Part shown: piece after piece, positions 27,961 through 38,572 of the stretch
Layout of the letters: each line of letters begins with the position of its first letter
Position numbering within the stretch: position 1 is the first letter of the stretch
NCBI RefSeq assembly: GCF_024498075.1
Contig: NZ_JANHOF010000004.1
Span: forward strand, 248,001 to 312,000
Origin: Paenibacillus mendelii
GTDB taxonomy: Bacteria; Bacillota; Bacilli; Paenibacillales; Paenibacillaceae
Length of the DNA stretch: 64,000 bases
Direction: 5' to 3'
Made by a program: the position numbers and the translations under genes
Notes under the pieces: model-generated
Told to the model about the DNA's origin: nothing
Seen by the model: only the letters and a program-made list of their open reading frames with translations
Databases searched by the model: none

Positions 27961-28063
27961 CGTCCGCGATTCACTTGCCGGTTTCGCAACTAGTCAAATC
28001 ATTAGCCCCCTCTCCCTCTGTCACATTAATATACGAAAGCTGTCCAATTCAACTTCTGAATGT

Positions 28064-28102
28064 GAAAAGAGGCCCGAGCGCTTATGCAGCGTCGTGACCT
28101 CT
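28064..28102 (-). terminator. Terminator of the pdh operon
   Basis: An imperfect stem closing with AGAGG/CCTCT (28098-28102 with 28068-28072) followed on the minus strand by TTTTC, 25 bases after the pdhD stop. Confidence 0.55.
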
Positions 28103-28127
28103 GACTGAAAGTCTGTGTGCTAGCTTC

Positions 28128-29540
28128 TTACTTAATGGCGTGAATCGGGTGTCCAAGCGCCATCTCGGCCGCATCCAATACGATTTCACCCAGTGTTGGA
28201 TGTGCGTGAATCGTTAATGCGAGATCTTCAAGCGTCGCTCCCATTTCGATTGCGAGACCAAGCTCGGCAATCATGTTGGAAGCCTCAATGCCGGCGATTT
28301 GCGCGCCAAGCACCAGACCGGAGTCCGCATCAGCAATAAGCTTAACGAAGCCTTCTTTGACGCCTAACGATAGGGCGCGACCGTTAATGTTGAACGGGAA
28401 CTTGCCAACCTTAACGTTATGGCCTTGCTCCTTCGCTTCCTTCTCGGTGTAACCGACACTCGACAGCTCAGGATCGGAGAAAACAACGAGCGGAATGCAC
28501 TTGTAATCGATTGTGCTCGGTTGTCCCGCAATAGCTTCTGCAGCTACGCGGCCTTCGTACATCGCTTTGTGAGCAAGTGCAGGTCCTGCGATGATGTCGC
28601 CGATCGCATAGATGTGCGGAACGCTCGTCTGGCATTGTTCGTTAACCTCGATCATGCCGCGATCGGTCATTTTTACATTGATCAGATCAAGACCCAGCTC
28701 GCCATCCGTATTCGGACGGCGCCCGACTGTTACAAGCAGGTAGTCAGCCGTCACTTGCTTGTCTTCGCCTTTGACGGTGTAAGTGACCGTTACGTCCTTG
28801 TCCGTTTGCTCCGCACTCTTTGCTTGCGCGCCGGTTACGATCTCAGCGCCCGCGCCTTTGAGCTTCTTCGCAACGAGTGAGGACATATCGGTGTCGAATC
28901 CTGGAAGGATAGCATCCGAACCCTCGATTACGGTTACCTTCGTACCGAAGCGTGCATACATTTGACCCAACTCTACGCCGATGTAACCGCCGCCGATCAC
29001 GACCAGGCTCTTCGGAATTTCTGGAATGGACAGCGCTTCTGTCGAAGATACGATTCGGCCGCCGTAAGGGAATGCTTTCAGCTCGATTGGACGGGAGCCC
29101 GTCGCAATAATACAGTTCTTGAAGCGGTAACGCGGCGCTTCCTGTTCATTGAATACGCGAGCTTCGTTCTCGTTAATGAACATGACTTCGCCGTTGAAAT
29201 ATTGGATCTTGTTCGCCTTGAGCAGTGAAGCTACGCCGCCTGTCAGCTTCTTAACAACACCGTTCTTGAAGTCCTGCACTTTGTTCCAATCCACTTTCAC
29301 ATCGGAAGCCGTGATTCCGAAGGAATCCGCATGGCTAATCGACTCATATTGATGAGAAGCCGAGATTAACGCTTTGGAAGGAATGCAGCCTACATTCAAG
29401 CATACGCCGCCAACATATTGTTTATCCACGACAAGTACATTTTGACCGAGCTGGGCGGCACGAATGGCCGCCACATATCCCCCAGGTCCTGCACCAATGA
29501 CTAGAGTATCAATGTCCAGTGAAGCATCTCCTACTACCAT
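28128..29540 (-). CDS. pdhD: Dihydrolipoyl dehydrogenase (E3)
   Basis: FAD enzyme that reoxidises the dihydrolipoyl arm of E2 with NAD. 470 residues; FAD loop GAGPGGYVAA near 16, redox pair CLNVGC near 48, NAD loop GGGYIGVELGQ near 185, and C-terminal His-Glu dyad region HAHPTLGE. GGAGG is nine bases before the ATG. It is separated from pdhC by four bases and is the last gene of the four-gene pyruvate dehydrogenase operon. It could also serve other 2-oxoacid dehydrogenases. Confidence 0.96.
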   Translation of the reverse strand: MVVGDASLDIDTLVIGAGPGGYVAAIRAAQLGQNVLVVDKQYVGGVCLNVGCIPSKALISASHQYESISHADSFGITASDVKVDWNKVQDFKNGVVKKLTGGVASLLKANKIQYFNGEVMFINENEARVFNEQEAPRYRFKNCIIATGSRPIELKAFPYGGRIVSSTEALSIPEIPKSLVVIGGGYIGVELGQMYARFGTKVTVIEGSDAILPGFDTDMSSLVAKKLKGAGAEIVTGAQAKSAEQTDKDVTVTYTVKGEDKQVTADYLLVTVGRRPNTDGELGLDLINVKMTDRGMIEVNEQCQTSVPHIYAIGDIIAGPALAHKAMYEGRVAAEAIAGQPSTIDYKCIPLVVFSDPELSSVGYTEKEAKEQGHNVKVGKFPFNINGRALSLGVKEGFVKLIADADSGLVLGAQIAGIEASNMIAELGLAIEMGATLEDLALTIHAHPTLGEIVLDAAEMALGHPIHAIK

Positions 29541-29544
29541 TGGG

Positions 29545-30900
29545 TTATACCTCCATGATGAACAGCTCTGGTTGAGCCAGCAGCTGTTTGATTTGATTCA
29601 AGAAATTCTGTGCCGTTGCGCCGTCAATGAGACGGTGGTCAAAACTGAGCGACAATGCCATTACAGGTGCTGCGACAATTTCTCCGTTGCGGACGATTGG
29701 CTTCTCCGTAATGCGTCCGGTGCCAAGAATCGCCACTTCCGGGAAATTAATGACCGGCGTGAAGAACATGCCGCCTGCAGATCCAATATTGGTAATCGAA
29801 ATCGTACTGCCTCTCATCTCGTTCGCGGACAATTTGCCTTCGCGGCCGCGTGCTGCAAGATCGCGGATGCTGTCTGCCACCATATAGATGTTCTTGCGGT
29901 CCGCATCCTCAATGACCGGTACGATCAAGCCGTTATCCGTGTCGGTTGCGATTCCGATATTGTAGTATTTACGCAAGACGATCTCTTGATTAGCCTCGTC
30001 CAGCGTCGAATTCATAATCGGGAACTGGCGGCATGCGGCAACCAGCGCCTTCACGATGAATGGCAGGTAAGTCAGCTTAACGCCCTTCTTCTCGGCATGC
30101 GGCTTGTACTTGGCACGCAGCGCAACGAGCTCGGTAACGTCAACTTCATCCATAAGCGTAACATGCGGAGCCGTGTAAACCGACTTGGACATCGCATTGG
30201 CGATGGCTTTGCGGATTCCCTTGAACGGAACACGCTCTTCTGGGCGATAAGCTGAGCCTGAAGGCGCAGCTGCTGCCTTCGTCTGGCCAGCGCCTTCTGC
30301 AGGTGCAGCCGTATTCTGTTCTGCCGCCGCTTCCGGCTGCGAGTCAGCCGATACCGCAGAAGCGCCGCCGCCAGCCGCAAACCCATCAATGTCTTCACGC
30401 GTAATGCGTCCGTTCTTGCCTGTGCCCTTCACGGAAGCCAACTCTACGCCCTTCTCGCGTCCGTATTTGCGAACGCTTGGCGTTGCAAGTACGGGACCTT
30501 CAGCTTTCGCCTGGTCAGCCTTCGGAGATTGACTTGGTGTGCTCTCCGGCGCTTTCGCCTCTGGCGCACCGCCCTTGATCTCCGCTCCGCCTTGCGCCGC
30601 GGACTTCTCTTCGGCTGCAGTTTGATCAACTGCAGGAGTATCCTGTTCCGGCAAGTCGCCTTCAGCATCGATAATCGCCACAACATCGCCGACATGGCAC
30701 ACTTGTCCGTCTTTCGTGAACACTTCGAGCACCTTGCCGTTTACCGGACAAGGAACCTCAACAATGGCCTTATCGTTCTGAACTTCCATAATAATATCGT
30801 CATCCGTTACACTGTCACCCGGCTTGATAAGCATCTTGACGATTTCGCCTTCATGCAGCCCCTCGCCCAGCTCCGGAAACTTATATTCAAATTTAGCCAC
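29545..30900 (-). CDS. pdhC: Pyruvate dehydrogenase E2, dihydrolipoyl acetyltransferase
   Basis: Core subunit that moves the acetyl group to CoA. 451 residues: one N-terminal lipoyl domain with the lipoylated Lys44 ([10 protein letters not shown]), an Ala/Pro/Glu/Gln-rich linker, a peripheral-subunit-binding domain ([15 protein letters not shown] near 145), a second linker, and the catalytic domain ending with SFDHRLIDG. Start is GTG with GAGGAGG eight bases upstream. 76 bases separate it from pdhB. Confidence 0.95.
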   Translation of the reverse strand: MAKFEYKFPELGEGLHEGEIVKMLIKPGDSVTDDDIIMEVQNDKAIVEVPCPVNGKVLEVFTKDGQVCHVGDVVAIIDAEGDLPEQDTPAVDQTAAEEKSAAQGGAEIKGGAPEAKAPESTPSQSPKADQAKAEGPVLATPSVRKYGREKGVELASVKGTGKNGRITREDIDGFAAGGGASAVSADSQPEAAAEQNTAAPAEGAGQTKAAAAPSGSAYRPEERVPFKGIRKAIANAMSKSVYTAPHVTLMDEVDVTELVALRAKYKPHAEKKGVKLTYLPFIVKALVAACRQFPIMNSTLDEANQEIVLRKYYNIGIATDTDNGLIVPVIEDADRKNIYMVADSIRDLAARGREGKLSANEMRGSTISITNIGSAGGMFFTPVINFPEVAILGTGRITEKPIVRNGEIVAAPVMALSLSFDHRLIDGATAQNFLNQIKQLLAQPELFIMEV

Positions 30901-30976
30901 CTACGCTACCTCCTCATTCTTCGCAAGCAACGCCTACGTTCGCTCATGCACCGCATCGTAACAAGCAGATTAGAAA

Positions 30977-31954
30977 TTAAAATTCCCTTACTTTATTTAC
31001 TGCCGCGATTATACGGGCCGGTGTAGGAAGCCATTGATCCTCAATTTGTGCGAACGGATAGATCGTATCCGGACCCGCCACACGAAGTACAGGGGCTTCC
31101 AAATGAAGAATAGCCTTCTCATTGATTTGTGTAATGATCTCAGCAGCCGCACCTGAGGTCTTCTGTGCCTCTTGAACGACGATCGCACGATTCGTTTTTT
31201 GAATGGAAGCTACGATCGTATCGATATCGAGCGGCATCAGGGTGCGCAGATCGATTACTTCGGCATGAACGCCTTGTTTCTCCAGCTCTTCAGCAGCTTT
31301 AACCGCTGTATGAACCATCATGCCGTAAGCAATGATCGTCACGTCGGAGCCTTCGCGAACGACGTTTGCCTTGCCGATCGGAACTGTGTACTCGCCTTCA
31401 GGCACTTCTGCGCGGAACGCGCGATACAGATTAAGATGCTCCATGAAGAAGACCGGATCATTGTCGCGAATCGCCGAAATCATCAGGCCCTTGGCATCAT
31501 AAGGGTTCGAAGGCACGATAACCTTCATGCCCGGTGTTTGAAGAGCTAGCCCTTCGAGTGAATCGGTATGCAGCTCGGCTGCTTTAACGCCTCCGCCGAA
31601 CGGCGTGCGGAATACGATTGGTGAATTGTAACGGCCGCCGGAACGGTAACGCATCCGTGCCGCTTGAACAAACATTTGGTCCAGCGCTTCATAGATAAAG
31701 CCTACAAATTGTATCTCGGCAATGGGGCGGAAACCTTGAATCCCCATGCCTACTGCCATACCGGCTATCGCGGATTCAGCCAGCGGCGTATCAAACACGC
31801 GATCATCGCCGAATTCCTCCTGCAGACCTTCGGTGACGCGGAATACACCGCCGACTTTCCCCACGTCTTCGCCGAAGGCGACAACATTCGAATCGCGTTT
31901 CAATTCGACGCGCATCGCGTCGCGGATCGCTTCCAACATATTCATCTGTGCCAT
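30977..31954 (-). CDS. pdhB: Pyruvate dehydrogenase E1 beta
   Basis: Beta subunit of the thiamine-dependent E1, 325 residues, starting [14 protein letters not shown]. Typical motifs are [24 protein letters not shown] and [10 protein letters not shown]. The ATG at 31954 has AGGAGG eleven bases upstream; the frame extends further but without a ribosome site. A 230-base gap separates it from pdhA, unusually long within a pdh operon, and contains a repeated hairpin element (see repeat at 31974). Confidence 0.95.
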   Translation of the reverse strand: MAQMNMLEAIRDAMRVELKRDSNVVAFGEDVGKVGGVFRVTEGLQEEFGDDRVFDTPLAESAIAGMAVGMGIQGFRPIAEIQFVGFIYEALDQMFVQAARMRYRSGGRYNSPIVFRTPFGGGVKAAELHTDSLEGLALQTPGMKVIVPSNPYDAKGLMISAIRDNDPVFFMEHLNLYRAFRAEVPEGEYTVPIGKANVVREGSDVTIIAYGMMVHTAVKAAEELEKQGVHAEVIDLRTLMPLDIDTIVASIQKTNRAIVVQEAQKTSGAAAEIITQINEKAILHLEAPVLRVAGPDTIYPFAQIEDQWLPTPARIIAAVNKVREF

Positions 31955-31973
31955 GTTCGTTGGTTCCTCCTGA

Positions 31974-32057
31974 AAGTTTTGTGAAGGCATGCTTCCCCGA
32001 TCCATTAACGCAGCAGCCGCGGAAAGCACATGCCAAGTTTTTGTGAAGCCAAGCTTC
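31974..32057 (-). repeat. Two near-identical direct repeats with hairpin cores before pdhB
   Basis: Plus-strand copies at 31974-31995 and 32035-32057 share AAGTTTT(T)GTGAAG followed by a four-base variable core and GCTTC. Each can fold as a short GAAG/CTTC hairpin. The downstream copy (on the minus strand) ends just before the pdhB ribosome site. Likely a control or mRNA-processing site; function unknown. Confidence 0.5.
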
Positions 32058-32186
32058 TAATAATCCATCGAGCAAAAACTCACTTCAGAAGCATCAGCAA
32101 TTAAATAATGTCAAGCTGCATGTTCTCTGCGAACAAAACAGCCAAGCGCATACAAGGTTCGGCAGGCGCCGGCTGCTGTGGATCAT

Positions 32187-33254
<1,068 letters not shown>

Positions 33255-33308
33255 CTACGTTCACCTCAGTTAAATATTTGAAAGTGCGAGTGTCTCTGTT
33301 ATAGAATG

Positions 33309-33338
33309 ATTATAACCCTGTTTAACCTTAATGGTCAA
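33309..33338 (-). promoter_or_regulatory. Sigma-A promoter of the pdh operon
   Basis: On the minus strand TTGACC (33338-33333) and TATAAT (33314-33309) are separated by 18 bases, followed by a leader of about 50 bases to pdhA. A second TTTGAC lies just upstream, giving a short direct repeat that could be an operator. The 280-base gap to the divergent esterase gene holds nothing else I recognise. Confidence 0.8.
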
Positions 33339-33536
33339 AGCATAAAATAGTCAAAACCTTTGATTTTTCACAGTTTTCACGAATCTATCGTCTCAATTGT
33401 ATATGTAACAGCACTATTTTTTCACTAGTACAGAATAGTACAATGACATGGATTCGACAATAACGGCAGTTGATTCCTTCCTTTTGTTTACCCTTATCCG
33501 GAGGAAAGCATTCAACACCGAGAGGAGAAATTTAGA

Positions 33537-34277
33537 ATGACCGATCAACGCTATTTAAAACGTACGATTGTCAAAGATTCTGTAGTGAGCCAGATTCTTC
33601 CTGAAGGCGAGCGTGACCTGCGCATATTTCTGCCCCCTGGATATAATGAAGTGCTCAGTTACCCCGTCCTCTTCTGCCAGGACGGTGAAGATTTTTTCAA
33701 TTTCGGGCGCGTTGCCACGATTGCCAATCAGCTGATTCTCGATGAGGGGATGGAACCCTTCATTATCGTCGGAGTCGATGTGGATAAGAAAAAGCGTACA
33801 TCGGAATATGCCCCGGACGGCGAGAGGCATGATGGCTATGTTACGTTCTTCGCGGAAGAGCTTCTCCCTTACATCGAGTCCCGCTATCCGGTAAGACGCG
33901 AGGTGCAGCATCGTGTCTTGGCAGGCGATTCGCTCGGCGGAACGGTCTCGCTCCATATTGCGCTGCGCTATCCGAATCTGTTCAACAGGATTATCTCGCT
34001 CTCCGGCGCTTTCTACCCCGCTTCACAGGAGATTACCGCTCAAAGCGGCCGTGCAGATTATATGAGTCTGTTTATGATCGTCGGCCTGCAGGAGACCGCA
34101 TTCGAAACGGACACTGGCACGTATAATTTCGTTGAGCTGAACAGAGCGATGAAACAGCTGCTTGAAGAGAAAGGTGCTTCCATCCAATACGGCGAACATG
34201 AAGGAAAGCATGTCTGGGGCTTCTGGCAGAAGCATATACCCGCTTCACTGAAAGCCTTTTTCCAGGCAGAGGTGTAA
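33537..34277 (+). CDS. Alpha/beta hydrolase, esterase (Fes/YbbA-like)
   Basis: A 246-residue cytoplasmic esterase of the putative-esterase (EstD/Fes) family. The nucleophile elbow GDSLGGTVS is near 131-139, the strand RDLRIFLPPGY near 27-37, and the likely catalytic histidine is in GKHVWGFW near 230. It may act on siderophore or other acyl esters; no siderophore gene is near. GAGAGGAG is about nine bases before the ATG. Single gene, divergent from the pdh operon. Confidence 0.88.
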   Translation: MTDQRYLKRTIVKDSVVSQILPEGERDLRIFLPPGYNEVLSYPVLFCQDGEDFFNFGRVATIANQLILDEGMEPFIIVGVDVDKKKRTSEYAPDGERHDGYVTFFAEELLPYIESRYPVRREVQHRVLAGDSLGGTVSLHIALRYPNLFNRIISLSGAFYPASQEITAQSGRADYMSLFMIVGLQETAFETDTGTYNFVELNRAMKQLLEEKGASIQYGEHEGKHVWGFWQKHIPASLKAFFQAEV

Positions 34278-34289
34278 TGAAACAAGCAA

Positions 34290-34346
34290 AAGACCGCTTC
34301 ATCCTTAGGCTTTTATTCGCCTGTGGGATGCAGCGGTCTTCTTATT
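34290..34346. terminator. Bidirectional terminator after the esterase gene
   Basis: A 9-base stem AAGACCGCT/AGCGGTCTT (34290-34298 with 34332-34340), extended by ATCC/GGAT pairs inside. T-rich on both sides; serves the esterase gene (plus) and the phosphatase gene (minus). Confidence 0.8.
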
Positions 34347-34372
34347 CAAGATTACTACAATAATTGCAAAAC

Positions 34373-34867
34373 TTATCTGCCGGCCGGTTTAAGCTGCTTC
34401 AGCTGCTCCACCGTACGTTCCAGCAGCTTTGCACATCCTTCCGATACAAGCTCGTACACTTCCTCAAAGTTGCCCGTGTAGTAGGGATCCGGAACATCGG
34501 CTGTTTTTCTTTCAGGCAGTAAATCCATAAATTTGAACACCTTCACATGTCCGTCGCAGCGGCTGCCTAACATTTGACGAACATCCCGCTCGTTGTTCGT
34601 GTCCATGCACACGATATAATCATAATCGCTGTAATCATCCAGACGTACTTGTCTTGCTCTCATCCCTTCATATGAGATGCCGTGACGATCGAGCAAGCCC
34701 CTCGTTCCTTCATGCGGCACCTTGCCTAGATGCCAATCACCCGTTCCCGCGGAATCGACTTTAATGACGTCCTCAAGTCCCTGTGACTTCAATTGATGCC
34801 GAAACACCGCTTCCGCCATCGGAGAACGGCATATGTTGCCGAGACATACGAATAATACCGAAATCAT
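34373..34867 (-). CDS. Low-molecular-weight protein tyrosine phosphatase
   Basis: A 164-residue phosphatase with the active-site loop CLGNICRS (Cys8, Arg14) at the N-terminus and the general-acid PDPYY near 128. The family dephosphorylates tyrosine and, in YwlE-type enzymes, protein arginine. The ATG at 34867 has AAAGGAG seven bases upstream and overlaps the stop of the TRIC gene by four bases (ATGA), so the two are translationally coupled. Confidence 0.94.
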   Translation of the reverse strand: MISVLFVCLGNICRSPMAEAVFRHQLKSQGLEDVIKVDSAGTGDWHLGKVPHEGTRGLLDRHGISYEGMRARQVRLDDYSDYDYIVCMDTNNERDVRQMLGSRCDGHVKVFKFMDLLPERKTADVPDPYYTGNFEEVYELVSEGCAKLLERTVEQLKQLKPAGR

Positions 34868-35565
34868 GAGTGGTCTCCTTTCTCTTCGTTGCTTTCCACT
34901 GCTGCGGCAGACTGCTGTTCTCCTGCATGGATCGATTGGGCAAGCGCATATTTCAATGAGCGTCTTGGCAATCTCCATTTGTAATGAACGGACAGCATTC
35001 TGAACGCAATCACGATACCAAATAGTATCAACAGCTCCACTGGTGTTTTAAACCATCCAAGTCCGATTACTGCCCCCGCCGCCATAGCCCATACTGCATA
35101 AATTTCATCCCGCAGCACAAGCGGCTTTCTCCCGGCCAATACGTCGCGGATCATGCCCCCGCCAATGCCAGTCAGCATCGCTGCAACGATAACAGCGCTA
35201 AGCGGATGCTTCCCCGTTGCATACAGCGCGCCTTGGATCGCAAAGGCCGATAACCCAATTGCATCGAAGAAGGCCTCACTTCGCCGCCAGTACTTGATCC
35301 ATCTGACGGGAAGAATAAAGGCTATGGTCATCGCTACGACTGCGGTCTTAAGCAGCAGACCTTGCGTCCATAGGGTTGTTACGGGTACACCGATCAGCAG
35401 GTTACGTATGACTCCTCCACCAAAAGCAGTTACAAGGCCAAGCACATACACGCCAAGAATGTCGTATTCTTCCTCCATCGCAACAATAGCGCCGCTCACT
35501 GCAAAAGCGATCGTGCCAATAATGCTGAAGACCGTAAACACGTCCATGTCCAAGTGCCAGTTCAC
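34864..35565 (-). CDS. TRIC/YicG (UPF0126) family membrane protein
   Basis: A 233-residue membrane protein with about seven helices built from two repeats; each carries the signature glycine run followed by an arginine (GGGVIRNLL near 49 and GGGMIRDVL near 135). The family includes trimeric intracellular cation channels. The cytoplasmic C-terminal tail is polar. GTG start with GGAGG seven bases upstream. Co-translated with the phosphatase; why the pair belongs together is unknown. Confidence 0.92.
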   Translation of the reverse strand: MNWHLDMDVFTVFSIIGTIAFAVSGAIVAMEEEYDILGVYVLGLVTAFGGGVIRNLLIGVPVTTLWTQGLLLKTAVVAMTIAFILPVRWIKYWRRSEAFFDAIGLSAFAIQGALYATGKHPLSAVIVAAMLTGIGGGMIRDVLAGRKPLVLRDEIYAVWAMAAGAVIGLGWFKTPVELLILFGIVIAFRMLSVHYKWRLPRRSLKYALAQSIHAGEQQSAAAVESNEEKGDHS

Positions 35566-35648
35566 TGATGTGCCTCCGCCTGCTCATTCCGTTCCCTGCA
35601 GCCATTCGCAGCAGGTAACCGAACGGGTCCATAGTTTTAACCTCTCTC

Positions 35649-35678
35649 ATTTTAGACATGAGCAGCGGAAATGCGCAA
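35649..35678 (-). promoter_or_regulatory. Candidate promoter of the TRIC-phosphatase pair
   Basis: On the minus strand TTGCGC and TAAAAT are spaced by 18 bases, about 85 bases before the GTG start. Moderate match to sigma-A. Confidence 0.4.
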
Positions 35679-35844
35679 GAGTGCATTTTATTGAAACGGT
35701 GAAAACCTATTCCACTAGCCTTCGTTCCCGCAGTTGTCGGCCTAGCTGCTCCTTATGCGAATACGTGCAAGGACAGACTGGTCAATCCCAGTCGTCCCGA
35801 GTATACTGACCTAAGTAAGCTATGCAGAAAGGAATGATTGCTTC

Positions 35845-36486
35845 ATGAATACAAGCCGCATTCTTATCTTTACCGGCGGCCAATTGGGCGGATGGGCGCT
35901 GGACATCATCACGAATGAGGATTTTCTGATCGGTGCGGATAGCGGCGCCCTGTTCCTCACGCAGAACGGGCTGCGTCCCAACGTCTCGTTAGGCGACTTT
36001 GATTCGGTATCGCCGGAGCAGTTGAAAGCGATCCGCGAAGCTAGTCATACGACGCAGGATTTCGATCCGATCGACAAGAATTACACGGATACGGAACTCG
36101 CTTTCCAGGTCGCCCTTGCCATGCAACCAAAGGAAATTGTAATGCTGGGTGCACTCGGAACGCGCTTCGATCACTCCTTGGCTAACGTGCATCTGCTCCG
36201 CACTGCGTATGAACATGGGGTCCCCATGGTTATTATGGACGAGCATAATACGATTCGCATGACCGCAAACGAACTCGTGCTTCAACGAAGCATGTTCCCA
36301 TATGTTTCACTGCTCCCGCTGACGAGTGTTGTTCGCGGGATTACTTTGGAAGGCTTTCAATACCCTCTTCATGAAGCCACCTTGGAAATCGGTCAATCAC
36401 TGGGAATCAGCAATGCAATCGTTGCGGCACAGGGCGTTGTCCGGATCCGCGAAGGGCTGCTTCTGGTCATTGAGAGCCGCGATTAA
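35845..36486 (+). CDS. thiN: Thiamine pyrophosphokinase
   Basis: Transfers pyrophosphate from ATP to thiamine to give thiamine pyrophosphate, the cofactor of PdhA and of the ferredoxin-linked oxidoreductase in this window. 213 residues; family motifs GADSGA near 30, LGDFDSV near 48, DKNYTDTELA near 77 and GTRFDHSLAN near 104. AAAGGA lies about eleven bases before the ATG. A TATACT at 35799-35804 with TGGTCA 17 bases upstream may be its promoter. No thiamine riboswitch is visible. Confidence 0.93.
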   Translation: MNTSRILIFTGGQLGGWALDIITNEDFLIGADSGALFLTQNGLRPNVSLGDFDSVSPEQLKAIREASHTTQDFDPIDKNYTDTELAFQVALAMQPKEIVMLGALGTRFDHSLANVHLLRTAYEHGVPMVIMDEHNTIRMTANELVLQRSMFPYVSLLPLTSVVRGITLEGFQYPLHEATLEIGQSLGISNAIVAAQGVVRIREGLLLVIESRD

Positions 36487-36520
36487 CGATATTTCCATTG
36501 GAGCCCAGATCACAATTTAC

Positions 36521-36544
36521 CCCGGGCGCTATCAGCGCTCCGGG
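36521..36544 (-). terminator. Hairpin between thiN and mutS2-like gene
   Basis: CCCGG/CCGGG and GCGCT/AGCGC pairs with one bulged base form a compact G-C hairpin around the stop codon of the minus-strand gene. No clear T-run follows; a terminator role is plausible but weak. Confidence 0.4.
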
Positions 36545-38502
36545 TCGCCCTCTGCAGGCGTAACAATTTCAATCCCCGGAACATATTTACGGCCCATCTG
36601 TTTTCTCGCCTTCCGATTTTGTTTGCTTTCGAATACGATGTCGAGGTCATAATCCTGCCCAGGGTACAGCTTCTCCGATCCAATGTACAGCGCCAGCCGT
36701 TTCCGGTTAAACTTTAATTTCTGCTTCTGTACCTGTACAATGACCTCTCCCCGTTCGTCGGCTGGCTTATACACAATTCCGCTGCGCTTCAACGGATAAA
36801 TCCAGACGCAATCCCCGACTTGAAACGACCGCTGCACCGCAGCCCCCGCCTCATCCTCAGATTCGTTGACTGCTTCTTTCTTCTTAACTTCACTTGGCTT
36901 AGCTTGCGCGCGCTTCGCCCCGCCCCCCTTCCATGCGGGGATTGCAGGTGACTCGGGCTGAAGCCGCTGGTTCGTTCCGAACGCTGCCGCTCTTGCCTCG
37001 GCACGTTGGACGACTCGTTCCGGCAGACCGAATCTTCTCGCAATGGCAAACGCATAGCTGTCCCCGGCTTCACCGATCTCGAGCTGATACAGAGGCTTCA
37101 ATGTTTCCGCATCGAAGGCCATCCGGGCATTGGTACACCCCTCCGTCTCGGCCGCAAAACGTTTAATTTCATTAAAATGCGTCGTTGCCGCCACCAGCGA
37201 TCCCCGCTGTAGAAGCTCCTCCAATACGGCAATGGACAACGCAATACCTTCACCTGGATCTGTGCCGGCCGCCAGTTCGTCGAGCAGCAGCAGCGACCGG
37301 TCGTTCGCTGCGTCCAGCATTTCTTTCAAGCTGGCCATATGAGCAGAGAATGTACTGAGCGATTGCTCGATACTTTGCCCGTCACCAACATCAGCCAGTA
37401 CATGATGAAAGATTCCCAGTTCTGTACCCTTGCCGGCAGGCACGAGCAGTCCGGATTGAACCATCAGCGCAAACAAACCGATGGTCTTCAATGTCACGGT
37501 TTTCCCGCCTGTATTAGGACCCGTAATGATCAGCTGCCGCCATGAACCGCCAATCGACACATTAAGCGGCATGCACTCGCTCCCTAGAAGCGGATGCTTC
37601 GCATTCACCAGCTTGATCGTGGGAATCTGGGTTATCGTCACCGCAATGCCATCCCAGGTTCGCGAGAGCTTCGCACGGGCGAAGATAAAGTCGAATGAAG
37701 CCATCGCCTCTACATTCCATCGGAGCCCATCGGCATATTGTTCCGCATACTCGGAAAGTTCGGACAAGATGACAGTCCGTTCACGCTCCTCCTCGGCCTT
37801 CCACATCTGCCATTCGGCTTGCAGCCCGGCAATATCAACCGGCTCAACGAATAAAGTCTGACCGCTGGACGATTCATCCCACACCGTCCCCGGCACCTGT
37901 TTACGCAGCTCGCGTTTGACTGGGATGACATAATGCCCATTGCGTTTGCTGACTAACTGCTCTTGCAGGGCTGATTTATACTTGCCCAGCGTCTGATTCA
38001 GCTTGCGCTCAATCCGATCTTCCGCTGCCGCCAGATGTCTGCGGATATCAGCAAGTGCCGGGCTGGCTTGATCGGTTAGCTGGCCATGCCGGATACAGCG
38101 GTCCAGCTCTTTGCGAAGCTCCGGACAATCGTGCATGGAATCGGCATAGCTGCTAATCGTTGGCGCGATCTGCCGTTTGGCATCCATATAGCGTTTCATC
38201 TGGGCAACGGCCGCTAACCAGGCGCTCAGATGGCCCAAATCCTGCTCGGAATATATCTTTCCTTTTCCCAACAAAGCGAAGAAGGTTTCCATGCCTTCCA
38301 TGGCGGACAAAGGCACGCTTGCCCCGGTAGCGAGCAGCTGTGCCGCTTCTTCTGTTTCCTTCATTAATGCGCGTACAGTCGCCTCATTAGTTGTTGGCTT
38401 ATGGCGTTCTGCCAGCGTTCGTCCTTCGGGCGAAACCGTAAATTCAAGCAGCTTCCCTTTAATTTTGTCGTATTCCAATCGTTTCAAGCTGGCTTCGTTC
38501 AT
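36532..38502 (-). CDS. MutS2-like ATPase lacking the Smr nuclease domain
   Basis: A MutS-family ATPase of 656 residues. Walker A GPNTGGKT is near 327, Walker B LLLLDELAAGTDP near 405 and the histidine motif TTHFNEIK near 440. The helical clamp region precedes it. After the ATPase there is a charged linker and a small KOW-like barrel (RSFQVGDCVWIYP), but the protein ends there: the C-terminal Smr domain with its DLRG-type motif found in full MutS2 (about 780 residues) is absent. Full MutS2 acts on recombination intermediates and on stalled ribosomes. ATG at 38502 has AAGGAGG nine bases upstream. Preceded by an attenuator-like terminator. Confidence 0.9.
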   Translation of the reverse strand: MNEASLKRLEYDKIKGKLLEFTVSPEGRTLAERHKPTTNEATVRALMKETEEAAQLLATGASVPLSAMEGMETFFALLGKGKIYSEQDLGHLSAWLAAVAQMKRYMDAKRQIAPTISSYADSMHDCPELRKELDRCIRHGQLTDQASPALADIRRHLAAAEDRIERKLNQTLGKYKSALQEQLVSKRNGHYVIPVKRELRKQVPGTVWDESSSGQTLFVEPVDIAGLQAEWQMWKAEEERERTVILSELSEYAEQYADGLRWNVEAMASFDFIFARAKLSRTWDGIAVTITQIPTIKLVNAKHPLLGSECMPLNVSIGGSWRQLIITGPNTGGKTVTLKTIGLFALMVQSGLLVPAGKGTELGIFHHVLADVGDGQSIEQSLSTFSAHMASLKEMLDAANDRSLLLLDELAAGTDPGEGIALSIAVLEELLQRGSLVAATTHFNEIKRFAAETEGCTNARMAFDAETLKPLYQLEIGEAGDSYAFAIARRFGLPERVVQRAEARAAAFGTNQRLQPESPAIPAWKGGGAKRAQAKPSEVKKKEAVNESEDEAGAAVQRSFQVGDCVWIYPLKRSGIVYKPADERGEVIVQVQKQKLKFNRKRLALYIGSEKLYPGQDYDLDIVFESKQNRKARKQMGRKYVPGIEIVTPAEGDPER

Positions 38503-38531
38503 CGTTGTTAGCCTCCTTAAGGGCATAAAAT

Positions 38532-38572
38532 AAAAAAACAGGAACGGAAAGCGCATGCGCATTCCATTCCTG
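38532..38572 (-). terminator. Attenuator-like terminator just upstream of the mutS2-like gene
   Basis: On the minus strand CAGGAA/TTCCTG, GGAA/TTCC and GCGC/GCGC pair in one long stem followed by T7, only about 15 bases before the AAGGAGG of the next gene. There is no room for a promoter after it, so the gene is expressed by read-through or regulated termination. Confidence 0.85.

Noticed and set aside
35690-35844. Thiamine pyrophosphate riboswitch before thiN
   Set aside because: No CUGAGA-type thi box or matching arms.
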